Below, piece by piece: positions 7,777 through 14,288 of a stretch of 30,271 nt of DNA. Both the position numbers and the translations under genes were made by a program. Under the pieces are notes generated by a model. That model ran no database searches and was not told the DNA's origin. It worked only from the letters and a program-made list of their open reading frames with translations. Every line of letters begins with the position of its first letter. Position 1 is the stretch's first letter. The stretch spans positions 1 to 30,271 of the forward strand of contig JAEYZI010000036.1 of NCBI GenBank assembly GCA_023428065.1, given 5' to 3'. This stretch comes from Actinomycetes bacterium (lineage in GTDB: Bacteria > Actinomycetota > Actinomycetes > Actinomycetales > Microbacteriaceae).

Positions 7777-8128
7777 ATGGACGACATGCAGGATTTGCCT
7801 ACTCAGGAAGGTGCTGAGTGGATCAGCCCCGGCGCCGCCGCCCGCATCCTCGGCGTGACGCCCCGCACCGTCGCGAAACTCGCCGACGACGATTGGGAAC
7901 GCTGGTCCGCGGTGAAGAGTGCAAGGACACGAGCGTTCGGCATGAACATCCCTCCGTTTCGCCAGGTAGGCAGCGAAACTACTGGGCGGATGACAGCTCG
8001 CTCTACCCCGAGCGTTGGGGTCTGGCGCTCGCGGCGGGCGTCCGCGATACTAGGCACTCCCGTCCGCCCGCCCACGGTCATGCCGCCGGCGTCTTGCGGA
8101 TCGGGGCGACGGGCGCCAAACGTGTTTT
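7777..8128 (+). pseudogene. excisionase/MerR-type helix-turn-helix gene remnant
   Basis: From the ATG at 7777 the frame gives MDDMQDLPTQEGAEW and then ISPGAAARILGVTPRTVAKL (about residues 16-35). This is the helix-turn-helix start of excisionase and MerR-like proteins. After about residue 40 the usual wing (GGHRRF-like) is not recognisable and the frame has no stop before attR. I therefore call it a remnant joined by deletion to unrelated element sequence. It has its own TTGACA-18-TACTCT promoter and diverges from the repressor. In phages this position holds cro or xis. The stretch from about 7930 to 8128 has no gene I can support. A minus-strand ATG at 8079-8081 would overlap the stop of the extended repressor, where an integrase could once have begun. 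Confidence 0.6.
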
Positions 8129-8167
8129 CACCGAGGATGCCGGGGGTTCGAGTCCCTCAGCGCCCAC
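8129..8167. repeat. att core copy 2 (attR, detached tRNA-Val 3' half)
   Basis: Exact copy of 7376-7414. It contains the T arm, the 3' acceptor strand and the discriminator, but no 5' half, so it cannot make a tRNA. The eamA start codon follows immediately at 8168. Confidence 0.92.
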
Positions 8168-9085
8168 GTGCAATCCGGTGCAGGGCGCGCGACGCTCGCG
8201 ATCGTCGTCGCGTCGCTCTTGTGGGGGACGACGGGAACCGCGGCGAGTTTCCTCCCGGATGCGGTGAGCCCGCTCGCGACGGGCGCCGCGACGATGGGCG
8301 TCGGCGGCATCCTGCTCTTCGCGACGGCGCCGCGCGCGAGCGCCGCCGTGCTGCGGCGCCCCGACACCCGACGCTGGGCGCTCATCGGGGCGCTCGGCGT
8401 GCTCGTGTACCCGCTCGCCTTCTATTCCGGCATGGATCTCGCGGGCGTCGCGATCGGGAACGTCGTCGCCCTGGGGACGGGGCCGGTGGTCGCCGCCTTC
8501 CTGGAGTGGCTGGTCGAACGTCGTGCGCTCTCGGGTCGGTGGGCGCTCGCGACGGGGCTCGCGATCGCGGGCATGGCGCTCGCCTCGTTCGGACGTCATG
8601 CCGGCGGGGAGGGCGCATCGGTGCAGGCCGGTGTGCTGCTCGGCCTGCTCGCGGGCGTGGCCTACGGCCTCTACACCTACGCCTCGGGGCGCGTGATCGC
8701 CCTCGGCGGCGGTTCACGAGGCGCCGTCGGCGCGATGTTCGGCTGCGGGGCGCTTCTGCTCGTGCCCGTGCTGCTCTCGACGGGCGCGCCGCTCCTCGGC
8801 GAGGCGCGCGCGATCGGCATCGCCGCGTACCTCGCCGTGGGACCGATGTTCGTGGCGTACCTGCTCGTGGGTGCGGCCCTGCGCAGCCTGAGGTCCTCGA
8901 CCGTGACGACGATCGCCCTGCTCGAGCCGGTCGTCGCGACGGTGCTCGCCGTCGCGATCGTGGGGGAGCGGCTGGAGCCGCTCGCGTGGATCGGGGTGCT
9001 CGCGATCCTCTCGGGGATCATCGTGCTCGTGACGGCTCGTCCTCCCCGATCTCCAGGGCAGCCGGTCTTAGAATCCGAGCCATGA
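8168..9085 (+). CDS. EamA-family (drug/metabolite) transporter
   Basis: A 305-residue inner-membrane protein with about ten hydrophobic segments arranged as two similar halves, the DMT/EamA pattern. The first half opens with TLAIVVASLLWGTTGTA, and the last helix pair contains ALLEPVVATVLAVAIVGERL, a family hallmark. The substrate is unknown; relatives export amino acids, metabolites or drugs. The GTG at 8168 puts the first helix at a normal distance and directly abuts attR. Before the element arrived the gene must have started one base after the tRNA-Val core. The stop overlaps the permease ATG (ATGA), so the two are probably translated together. Confidence 0.88.
   Translation: MQSGAGRATLAIVVASLLWGTTGTAASFLPDAVSPLATGAATMGVGGILLFATAPRASAAVLRRPDTRRWALIGALGVLVYPLAFYSGMDLAGVAIGNVVALGTGPVVAAFLEWLVERRALSGRWALATGLAIAGMALASFGRHAGGEGASVQAGVLLGLLAGVAYGLYTYASGRVIALGGGSRGAVGAMFGCGALLLVPVLLSTGAPLLGEARAIGIAAYLAVGPMFVAYLLVGAALRSLRSSTVTTIALLEPVVATVLAVAIVGERLEPLAWIGVLAILSGIIVLVTARPPRSPGQPVLESEP
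9069..9074 (+). promoter_or_regulatory. predicted internal -10 element of the permease gene (leaderless)
   Basis: TAGAAT lies inside the last codons of eamA, seven bases before the permease ATG. The intervening CCGAGCC is not a ribosome binding site. It would allow the permease to be expressed without eamA. Confidence 0.5.
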
Positions 9086-11889
9086 CCGAGGTGCCGGGCG
9101 GCGAGCCCCCGCGGGACGATTCCGAAGGCGCGTCCGCTGCAGGCGCGCCCGCCTTCCCCGGCTATCCACCGCCGTACGGCGCCTCCACGCCTGCCGTGAG
9201 CGACGATGAGCTCGCCGCTGCGCTCGCCGCGCAGACGGCGATGTACACGGGGCCGATCACGATCCCCGTGCTCAATTCGGATCCCGTCTTCCGGCCCGAT
9301 CCCGACGAACTCCAGGGGGATGTGCCGCCGCCCTCCGACGTGCAGGAGGCTCCCGCGCCCGTGCAGGAGGCTCCCGCGTCCGTGCAGGAGGCATCCGCCC
9401 CCGTTCGGGAGCCCGTTGCGCCGCCCGTCCCGGTGCCGCCTCCGCCGCCCGCGCCGGAGTACATCGCACCGGATGCGGTCGCGTCCGATCCCGACGCGGT
9501 CGCGCCTCCGGTGGCTGCCGCACCCGAGCCGCAGTCCGTCGCGCAGCCCGTGGCCGACGCACCGAGCACGGCCGACGACGACCTCAGCCGCATCATCGAG
9601 CAGGAGGTGGCCTCGGGGTCGACGCTCGATGCCATCCTCCGACTCGAGGACGAGCTGCGTCGGCGTCAGGGCCTGCCCGCCGCCGCGGACACGGAGGCCC
9701 CGCCCGCCGAGGTGGGGGCCGCCTTCGGCGCGGTCGGGTGGGGGGCGCCCCCCGATCCCGTCGCTCCCGCCGCCGATGCACCCGCGGCCTCGACGGCCGC
9801 GCCGGGCTGGACGGATGCGCCGGATCCTTCCCGCGAGGGCGAAGCCCTCGCGGTCTTCCCGCCGCCCGTGGACGCCGCCCCGTTCGACGGCACGCTCGAG
9901 CACGAGCACGAGCACGAGCACGAGCCCGAGTCCGAGCCCGTGCCGGGGCCGCAGCCGGCCGGCGACCTGGCGTGGCTCAGCGCTCCGCCCCCGGACTTCG
10001 CGCCGCCGCCCCTCGTCGAACCGCCCCTCGCAGCCCCCGCGGGACCGATCGACCCGACGACCCTCACCCCGCCGCCGCTCGCGGACCTGCCGGCGCCCGT
10101 GCTCCCTCCGCCGCTCACGACCGTCGACGGTCCCGACGGGCCGGTCGACGTCTCTCTCCTGCCGCCGCCGACCGCGAGCGCCGTCGAGATCCCCGTCGCC
10201 GGGCTGCAGGACGCGCCCCCGCCCGCCGCGGAGGCGATCGTCATGACCGGTCTGCCGGCGCCCGCGGGGGAGGCCGAGGTCGAGGGCATCGACCCGCTCG
10301 ACCGTGCCGACCTCGCTCTTCCCATCCCCGTCGACGAGGCGGGGGTGGCATCCGTCGCTCCCGTGCCCCTGTCGACCGCGACGGTCGTCGCGGTCGGCGA
10401 GCCCCCCGAGCCGTCCGCTCCGAGCGACCCGCCGGCCTTCGAGATCGAGGCGGTCTCGGTCGAGCCGACCCCTGTCGAGCGCCGTGCCGGGCACGCCGCC
10501 CGGCTCTTCTGGCTCTGGTTCGCCGCGAACTCGTCCGTCGTCACGGTCGCGGTGGGCGCCACCCTCTTCACCCTCGGGATGAGTCTGCGCCAGGTGCTCG
10601 TCTCGGTGCTCGCGGGCGTCGCGCTCTCGGCATTGCCGCTCGGCCTGGGATCGCTGGCCGGCAAGTGGAGCGGTCAGCCCACCATGGTCGTGTCGCGCGC
10701 GACATTCGGCCTCGTGGGGAACGTGGTGCCCGCGATCCTCGCCGTCGCCGGGCGCGCCCTCTGGGGCGGCGTCCTGCTCTGGCTGCTCGCGGTGACCGCG
10801 GATGCCCTCCTCGCCCCGGCCGAGGCGGTCGGGCTGACGGCGTACATCGCCCTCGCGGTCGGCGCCGTCGTCGCGGGCATCGTCGCCGTGCTCGGCTACG
10901 GACTGCTGCATCGCGTTCAGCGGGTGCTCGGCATCCTCTCGCTCCTGCTCGTCGCCGTCATCATCGGCTTCACGGCCCAGCGTGTCGACATCGGGGTCGC
11001 GTTGCGCACCGACGACGGCCCGTGGCTGCTCGTGGTGGGCGGCGCCGTGACGGTCTTCAGCGTCGTGGGCCTCGCGTGGGCGCAGTCGAGCTCGGACCTC
11101 GCCCGCTATCAGAACCCGGCAGGTTCGGGCGCCGCCAACATGCTGTGGGGCAGCTTCGGCGCGATCGTCCCGGCGCTCGCGATCATCTCGTGGGGTGGCG
11201 TGCTCGCGGCGTCCGACCCCGAGACGGCGGATGCGTTCGCCTCCGCCCCGCTCTCGACCCTGCTCGAGCTGGTTCCGCCCGCCCTCATGCTCCCGCTCTT
11301 CGGCGGGGCCGCGTTCGGGCTCGTCGCGGGAGCGCTCATCGCGATGTACTCGGGCGGTCTCGCGATCGTCGCGGCGGGGCTGCGAGCACCGCGAGCCCTC
11401 TCGACGCTCCTCGCGGTCGTGCTCGTTGCGGCCGTCGCCGTGGGCCTCCTGCTCCTCGGCGCCGACACGCGCGACGTCGTCCGCGACGTCATGACGACCG
11501 TCGCCGTCCCGGTCGCGGCGTGGACGGGAATCTTCGCGTGCGAGATGATGATCCGCCTCCGGCGCTTCCACGCCCCCTCCCTCCTCGAGCGAGGCGGCGT
11601 CTACCCCGGGGTGCGGTGGGTGAACCTCGTGGGCCTGCTCGTCATCAGCGCGGTCGGCCTCGGTCTCACGACCGCCGAACTCGCGGGGCTCACCTGGCAG
11701 GGGTACCTCTTCGGCCTGCTCGGCGTCCCGGTCGACGACCCCTTCGCGTCGGGCGATCCCGGTGTGCTCGCTGCACTCGCGCTCGGGCTCGTGCTCCCGC
11801 TCGTGACGGCGATCCCCACGATCCGTCGTCAGGAGCGCGATCGCGAGGACGCCGAGGCGGCCTCCGGGGCCGTGGCGCAGCCCTCGTAG
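9082..11889 (+). CDS. NCS1-family (cytosine/purine permease-like) transporter with a long disordered N-terminus
   Basis: A 935-residue protein in two parts. Residues 1 to about 465 are Pro/Ala/Glu-rich and probably disordered. They contain 7-residue VQEAPAP-like repeats (residues 87-114), an EH dipeptide run near 272-281, and two short ordered-looking segments, one with AAQTAMYTGPITIPVLNSDP and one with LSRIIEQEVASGSTLDAILR near 168-187. From about residue 470 a membrane domain with about 12 hydrophobic helices follows. Segments such as FWLWFAANSSVVTVAVG and MVVSRATFGLVGN match NCS1 permeases, which bring in nucleobases or related compounds with a cation. NCS1 proteins are usually about 400-500 residues, so the N-terminal half is an unusual addition. 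Substrate and the role of the extension are unknown. Confidence 0.82.
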   Translation: MTEVPGGEPPRDDSEGASAAGAPAFPGYPPPYGASTPAVSDDELAAALAAQTAMYTGPITIPVLNSDPVFRPDPDELQGDVPPPSDVQEAPAPVQEAPASVQEASAPVREPVAPPVPVPPPPPAPEYIAPDAVASDPDAVAPPVAAAPEPQSVAQPVADAPSTADDDLSRIIEQEVASGSTLDAILRLEDELRRRQGLPAAADTEAPPAEVGAAFGAVGWGAPPDPVAPAADAPAASTAAPGWTDAPDPSREGEALAVFPPPVDAAPFDGTLEHEHEHEHEPESEPVPGPQPAGDLAWLSAPPPDFAPPPLVEPPLAAPAGPIDPTTLTPPPLADLPAPVLPPPLTTVDGPDGPVDVSLLPPPTASAVEIPVAGLQDAPPPAAEAIVMTGLPAPAGEAEVEGIDPLDRADLALPIPVDEAGVASVAPVPLSTATVVAVGEPPEPSAPSDPPAFEIEAVSVEPTPVERRAGHAARLFWLWFAANSSVVTVAVGATLFTLGMSLRQVLVSVLAGVALSALPLGLGSLAGKWSGQPTMVVSRATFGLVGNVVPAILAVAGRALWGGVLLWLLAVTADALLAPAEAVGLTAYIALAVGAVVAGIVAVLGYGLLHRVQRVLGILSLLLVAVIIGFTAQRVDIGVALRTDDGPWLLVVGGAVTVFSVVGLAWAQSSSDLARYQNPAGSGAANMLWGSFGAIVPALAIISWGGVLAASDPETADAFASAPLSTLLELVPPALMLPLFGGAAFGLVAGALIAMYSGGLAIVAAGLRAPRALSTLLAVVLVAAVAVGLLLLGADTRDVVRDVMTTVAVPVAAWTGIFACEMMIRLRRFHAPSLLERGGVYPGVRWVNLVGLLVISAVGLGLTTAELAGLTWQGYLFGLLGVPVDDPFASGDPGVLAALALGLVLPLVTAIPTIRRQERDREDAEAASGAVAQPS
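9340..9423 (+). repeat. 21-bp tandem repeat within the permease gene
   Basis: Three close copies (9340-9360, 9361-9381, 9382-9402) and a decayed fourth (9403-9423) encode VQEAPAP, VQEAPAS, VQEASAP and VREPVAP. The unit length keeps the frame, so copy number can change without breaking the gene. Confidence 0.85.
9895..9924 (+). repeat. hexanucleotide repeat within the permease gene
   Basis: CTCGAG is followed by four exact CACGAG units (9901-9924), then CCCGAG and TCCGAG variants. It encodes alternating His/Glu in the disordered region. Such short in-frame repeats tend to vary in length by slippage. Confidence 0.85.
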
Positions 11890-11892
11890 ACT
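11887..11892 (+). promoter_or_regulatory. predicted -10 element of nif3, overlapping the permease stop
   Basis: TAGACT begins with the TAG stop of the permease gene and is six bases before the GTG of the Nif3 gene. GAGG lies in between, but only two bases from the start, too close for normal ribosome binding. Confidence 0.55.
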
Positions 11893-11898
11893 GAGGCC

Positions 11899-12717
11899 GT
11901 GGCCCTCTCCCTCGCACGCGTGACCGAGGTCGCGCACACCCTCTGGCCGCTTGCGGGTGCCGAGGCGTGGGACGCGCCCGGTCTCATCGCCGGCGACCCG
12001 GAGGCGGAGGTCCGCTCGGTGCACCTCGCGGTCGACGCCGTCGTCGACACCGCCGAGGAGGCCGTCGAACGCGGGGCGCAGCTGCTGCTCGTGCACCATC
12101 CGCTCCTGCTGCGCGGTGTGACCTCGATCGCCGAGGACCGCTACAAGGGAGCCGTGCTCGCGCGTCTCATCCGCGGAGGGTGCGGTCTGCTGGCCGCCCA
12201 CACCAACGCGGACATCGTCGCGGACGGCACCTCCGCGGTGTTCGCGGCGCGCCTCGGCCTTCGCGACGCGCGTCCCCTCGTGCCCTCGGCGGGCGACCCG
12301 GCCGTCGGGTTGGGCCGCGTCGGCGAGCTCGCCGTGCCGGTGACGCTCGGTGAGCTGGCCCGCGGACTGCAGGAGATCCTCCCGTCGACCGCCCAGGGGA
12401 TCCGCGGCGCGGGCGACTACTTCGCCCAGGTTCGGCGGATCGCGCTGTGCGCGGGCGCCGGCGACTCGCTCCTCGCGCACCCCGAGGTGCGCGGGGCCGA
12501 CGTCTACATCACGAGCGACCTGCGCCACCATCCCGCCTCCGAGGCCCGGGAGGAGGCGCGCGTCGCGGGCGGGCCCGCGCTGCTCGACGTCTCGCACTGG
12601 GCTGCCGAGTGGCTCTGGCTCGACGCCGCGGCCTCGGCACTTCGGGAGGCGCTCCCCGAGCTCACGGTCACGGTGAGCGAGCTGCGCACCGATCCGTGGG
12701 ACTTCGCCCTCGTCTGA
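11899..12717 (+). CDS. Nif3-like dinuclear metal-centre protein (DUF34)
   Basis: A 272-residue member of the Nif3/YbgI/YqfO family. These hexameric proteins hold two metal ions in a central cavity; they are conserved in all domains but their reaction is not settled. Visible metal-site motifs are His66-His67 in VHHP, AHTNAD at residues 100-105, and DVSHWAAE at 230-237, where His233 and Glu237 are the expected ligands. The family's inserted middle domain is short or absent, giving the compact bacterial form. The gene begins 9 bases after the permease stop. The coiled-coil gene follows 31 bases later, a pairing common in actinobacteria. Confidence 0.93.
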   Translation: MALSLARVTEVAHTLWPLAGAEAWDAPGLIAGDPEAEVRSVHLAVDAVVDTAEEAVERGAQLLLVHHPLLLRGVTSIAEDRYKGAVLARLIRGGCGLLAAHTNADIVADGTSAVFAARLGLRDARPLVPSAGDPAVGLGRVGELAVPVTLGELARGLQEILPSTAQGIRGAGDYFAQVRRIALCAGAGDSLLAHPEVRGADVYITSDLRHHPASEAREEARVAGGPALLDVSHWAAEWLWLDAAASALREALPELTVTVSELRTDPWDFALV

Positions 12718-12748
12718 CCTCTCCGCCCCCGAACAGAACGGAAACCGC

Positions 12749-13489
12749 ATGGGCCTCAAGGCCGCTCCCGAAGACCAGGCGCTGCTGCTCGAGCTGCAGG
12801 ACTTCGACACCCGGCTGCAGCAGCTCGACCACCGCCTCCGCACCCTGCCCGAGACGGCGGTGCTCGCGGGCCTCGCGACCGAGTCCGAGGCCGCGCGTCG
12901 TGAGCTCGTCGAGCGGACGGGCACCCTCGAGGACGCGCAGGCGGAGCTCGGCCGGGTCGAATCGGATGTGGCGCTCGTCGAGGCCCGCATCGAGCGCGAT
13001 CGGGGCCGGCTTCAGGCGACATCCTCGGTGAAGGACGTCCAGGCCCTGGAACAGGAGCTCGCCGCTCTCGCGCGGCGCCGCGACGAGCTCGAGGAGATCG
13101 AGCTCGTCGTCATGCAGAAGGTCGAGGATCTGGAGGGTGCCGTCGCGCAGGCGCGCGCGGCCCTCGCCGAGCTCGACGCACGCGTCGCCGAGACGACGAG
13201 CGCGCGCGAGGAGGCCGTCGTAACCATCGAGCGCGAGCGCGCGGACGTCGCGACCGATCGGCAGACCGTCGCGAACCGCGTGCCCGCCGAGCTCCTCGCG
13301 CTCTATGAGAAGCAGCGGGCGCGGTACGGCGTCGGCGCCTCGCACCTGCGCGGCGGCGTCTCGAGCGCGAGCGGCGTCGCACTCAACGCGACCGACCTCG
13401 GTGTCGTGCGCGCCGCCGCACCCGACGACGTGCTGCTGTGCCCCGACTCGAGCGCCATCCTCGTCCGCACGGCCGAGTCGGGTATCTGA
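12749..13489 (+). CDS. coiled-coil protein of the C4-type zinc ribbon family, zinc site lost
   Basis: The 246-residue protein has a long coiled coil (about residues 10-170, rich in Leu, Glu and Arg) and a small C-terminal domain. Overall it matches the family annotated as zinc ribbon domain protein (DUF164), a bacterial family of unknown function. The C-terminal fold is recognisable by ALNATDLGVVRAAAPDDV and AILVRTAESG. The two CxxC knuckles are nearly gone: the first region reads RGGVSSASG and the second CPDSS, leaving one of four cysteines. Zinc binding is therefore unlikely. The ATG is preceded by a weak GGAA. The gene ends in a 20-bp tandem repeat and is followed by rnpB. Confidence 0.85.
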   Translation: MGLKAAPEDQALLLELQDFDTRLQQLDHRLRTLPETAVLAGLATESEAARRELVERTGTLEDAQAELGRVESDVALVEARIERDRGRLQATSSVKDVQALEQELAALARRRDELEEIELVVMQKVEDLEGAVAQARAALAELDARVAETTSAREEAVVTIERERADVATDRQTVANRVPAELLALYEKQRARYGVGASHLRGGVSSASGVALNATDLGVVRAAAPDDVLLCPDSSAILVRTAESGI

Positions 13490-13508
13490 CGGCCGAATCG
13501 GGTCGCTG
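13469..13508 (+). repeat. 20-bp tandem duplication spanning the stop codon
   Basis: Bases 13469-13488 and 13489-13508 match at 17 of 20 positions (ACGGCCGAGTCGGGT against ACGGCCGAATCGGGT, then differing ends). The first copy encodes the end of the coiled-coil protein; the second lies just upstream of rnpB and would encode nearly the same residues. Confidence 0.8.
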
Positions 13509-13520
13509 ACCGCGACACGG

Positions 13521-13526
13521 TACGCT
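13521..13526 (+). promoter_or_regulatory. predicted -10 element of rnpB
   Basis: TACGCT ends 8 bases before the predicted 5' end of RNase P RNA, a normal distance. No clear -35 element is visible. Confidence 0.5.
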
Positions 13527-13534
13527 GAGGCTCG

Positions 13535-13910
13535 CGAACGGGTCGGCCAGACGGTCGCGTCGCGTGCCGCGAGGTGCGCGCCGAGGAACGTCCGGGCTCC
13601 GCAGAGCAGGGCGGTGGGCAACACCCACCCGGAGTGATCCGCGAGAAAGTGCAACAGAGAGCAGACCGCCACGTCGCGCAAGCGGCGGGGTAAGGGTGAA
13701 ACGGTGGTGTAAGAGACCACCAGGGGCCCGAGTGATCGGGCTCGCTGGGTAAACCTCGCCCGGAGCAAGGTCAGACAGGTGCCGATGAGGTTGCTCGCCG
13801 AGGCACCGGGTAGACCGCTGGAGGGATGCGGCAACGCCTCCCCGAGAGAGATGGCCGTCCGGCCGGCTCAGGCCGGCTGACAGAACCCGGCGTATCGGCC
13901 GGCCCGTTCG
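13535..13910 (+). ncRNA. rnpB: RNase P RNA, bacterial type A
   Basis: The catalytic RNA of RNase P, which trims the 5' ends of tRNA precursors. The ends pair as helix P1: GAACGGGTCGGCC at 13536-13548 with the complementary segment ending at 13909. The universally conserved blocks are present: GAGGAACGTCCGGGCTCC near 13597, GGGTAAGGGTGAAA near 13689, GAGCAAGGTC near 13763, and ACAGAACCCGGCG near 13880. The length of about 376 bases is normal. The end points are set by P1 and may be off by a few bases. A strong hairpin at 13922 follows. This accounts for the 474-base stretch between the coiled-coil gene and csp. Confidence 0.96.
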
Positions 13911-13921
13911 TCCACGAGGAA

Positions 13922-13945
13922 ACGCCCCCGGGAAACCGGGGGCGT
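13922..13945. terminator. hairpin terminator shared by rnpB and csp
   Basis: ACGCCCCCGG, a GAAA tetraloop and CCGGGGGCGT form a perfect 10-bp stem between two convergent genes. There is no long T run on either side, which is common for terminators in high-GC actinobacteria. Confidence 0.8.
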
Positions 13946-13963
13946 CTCCGCGTGGCGGATCGT

Positions 13964-14167
13964 CTAGGCGAGGCGGATGTTCGCGGCCTGCGGACCCTTC
14001 TGGCCCTCGGTGACCTCGAACTCGACGCGCTGACCCTCTTCGAGAGTGCGGTACCCCTTGGCCTCGATGGCCGAGTAGTGCGCGAAGACGTCCTGAGCTC
14101 CGTCGTCGGGGGTGATGAAGCCGAATCCCTTTTCGGCGTTGAACCACTTCACGGTTCCACTGGGCAT
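13964..14167 (-). CDS. cold shock protein (CspA family)
   Basis: A 67-residue single OB-fold protein that binds single-stranded RNA and DNA and acts as an RNA chaperone. RNP1 is KGFGFI (residues 13-18) and RNP2 is VFAHY (27-31). I chose the ATG at 14165-14167 because MPSGTVKWFN is the standard start and AGAAGAAAG lies upstream at good spacing; a longer frame upstream adds residues that fit no homologue. Whether it is cold-induced or constitutive cannot be told from sequence. A predicted leader of about 44 bases begins with a GC-rich hairpin. Confidence 0.96.
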   Translation of the reverse strand: MPSGTVKWFNAEKGFGFITPDDGAQDVFAHYSAIEAKGYRTLEEGQRVEFEVTEGQKGPQAANIRLA

Positions 14168-14288
14168 GTGACTGCTTTCTTCTGGTGCTGCACCCCCCAA
14201 CCCGGGGGCGTCTGCCCAACCTAGTGCACGTCTGCGGCGGCGCGGCAGGGGTTTTCCGCAGATTTCACCGAACTGAAACGAAAGAGGC
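14168..14288 (-). promoter_or_regulatory. promoter and 5' leader of csp
   Basis: On the minus strand TAGGTT (14218-14223) is a possible -10 element, with transcription starting near 14211. The leader would then open with a hairpin formed by runs of C and G between about 14193 and 14209 (CCCCC, a short GGTT-type loop, GGGGG). I cannot say whether this hairpin regulates translation with temperature. Confidence 0.4.

Larger units (their letters stand above)
7376..8167. mobile_element. integrated element relic in tRNA-Val (753-bp repeat-to-repeat unit)
   Basis: Two exact 39-bp direct repeats bound the region, 753 bp apart. The first is the 3' half of the intact tRNA-Val gene and the second is a detached copy. 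This is the footprint of a tyrosine-recombinase element integrated at a tRNA. The inside holds an intact Cro/CI-type repressor gene on the minus strand and, divergent from it, the start of an excisionase-like helix-turn-helix gene. The region between the two genes is visibly richer in A and T than the surroundings. No integrase, replication or structural gene remains, so the element is either a deleted prophage or island, or a very small unit moved by enzymes made elsewhere. The first is more likely. Confidence 0.85.

Noticed and set aside
7803..8081. A minus-strand gene starting at the ATG that overlaps the stop of the extended repressor, as a possible integrase
   Set aside because: The position is attractive, but the roughly 45 residues before it runs opposite the helix-turn-helix gene show no integrase motif, and no catalytic Arg or Tyr box exists anywhere in the relic.
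8129..8167. A second tRNA-Val gene
   Set aside because: Only the 3' half from the anticodon's last base onward is present. There is no D arm or 5' acceptor strand, so it is an att copy.
7678..11889. A single open frame of about 1400 codons that starts in the relic and runs in frame into the permease
   Set aside because: It crosses attR and all of eamA in the wrong frame. The sequence between 7930 and 9081 in that frame has no recognisable protein features, and the permease has its own ATG with a -10 hexamer at 9069. The frame stays open because stops are rare in GC-rich DNA.
8677..12990. Very long open frames on the strand opposite the permease and nif3 genes, and similar ones opposite aceE and across glnE and the ATPase gene
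   Set aside because: They are mirror frames of strongly supported genes. Their translations are Arg/Gly/His/Asp-rich and low in complexity, and they cross several unrelated genes.
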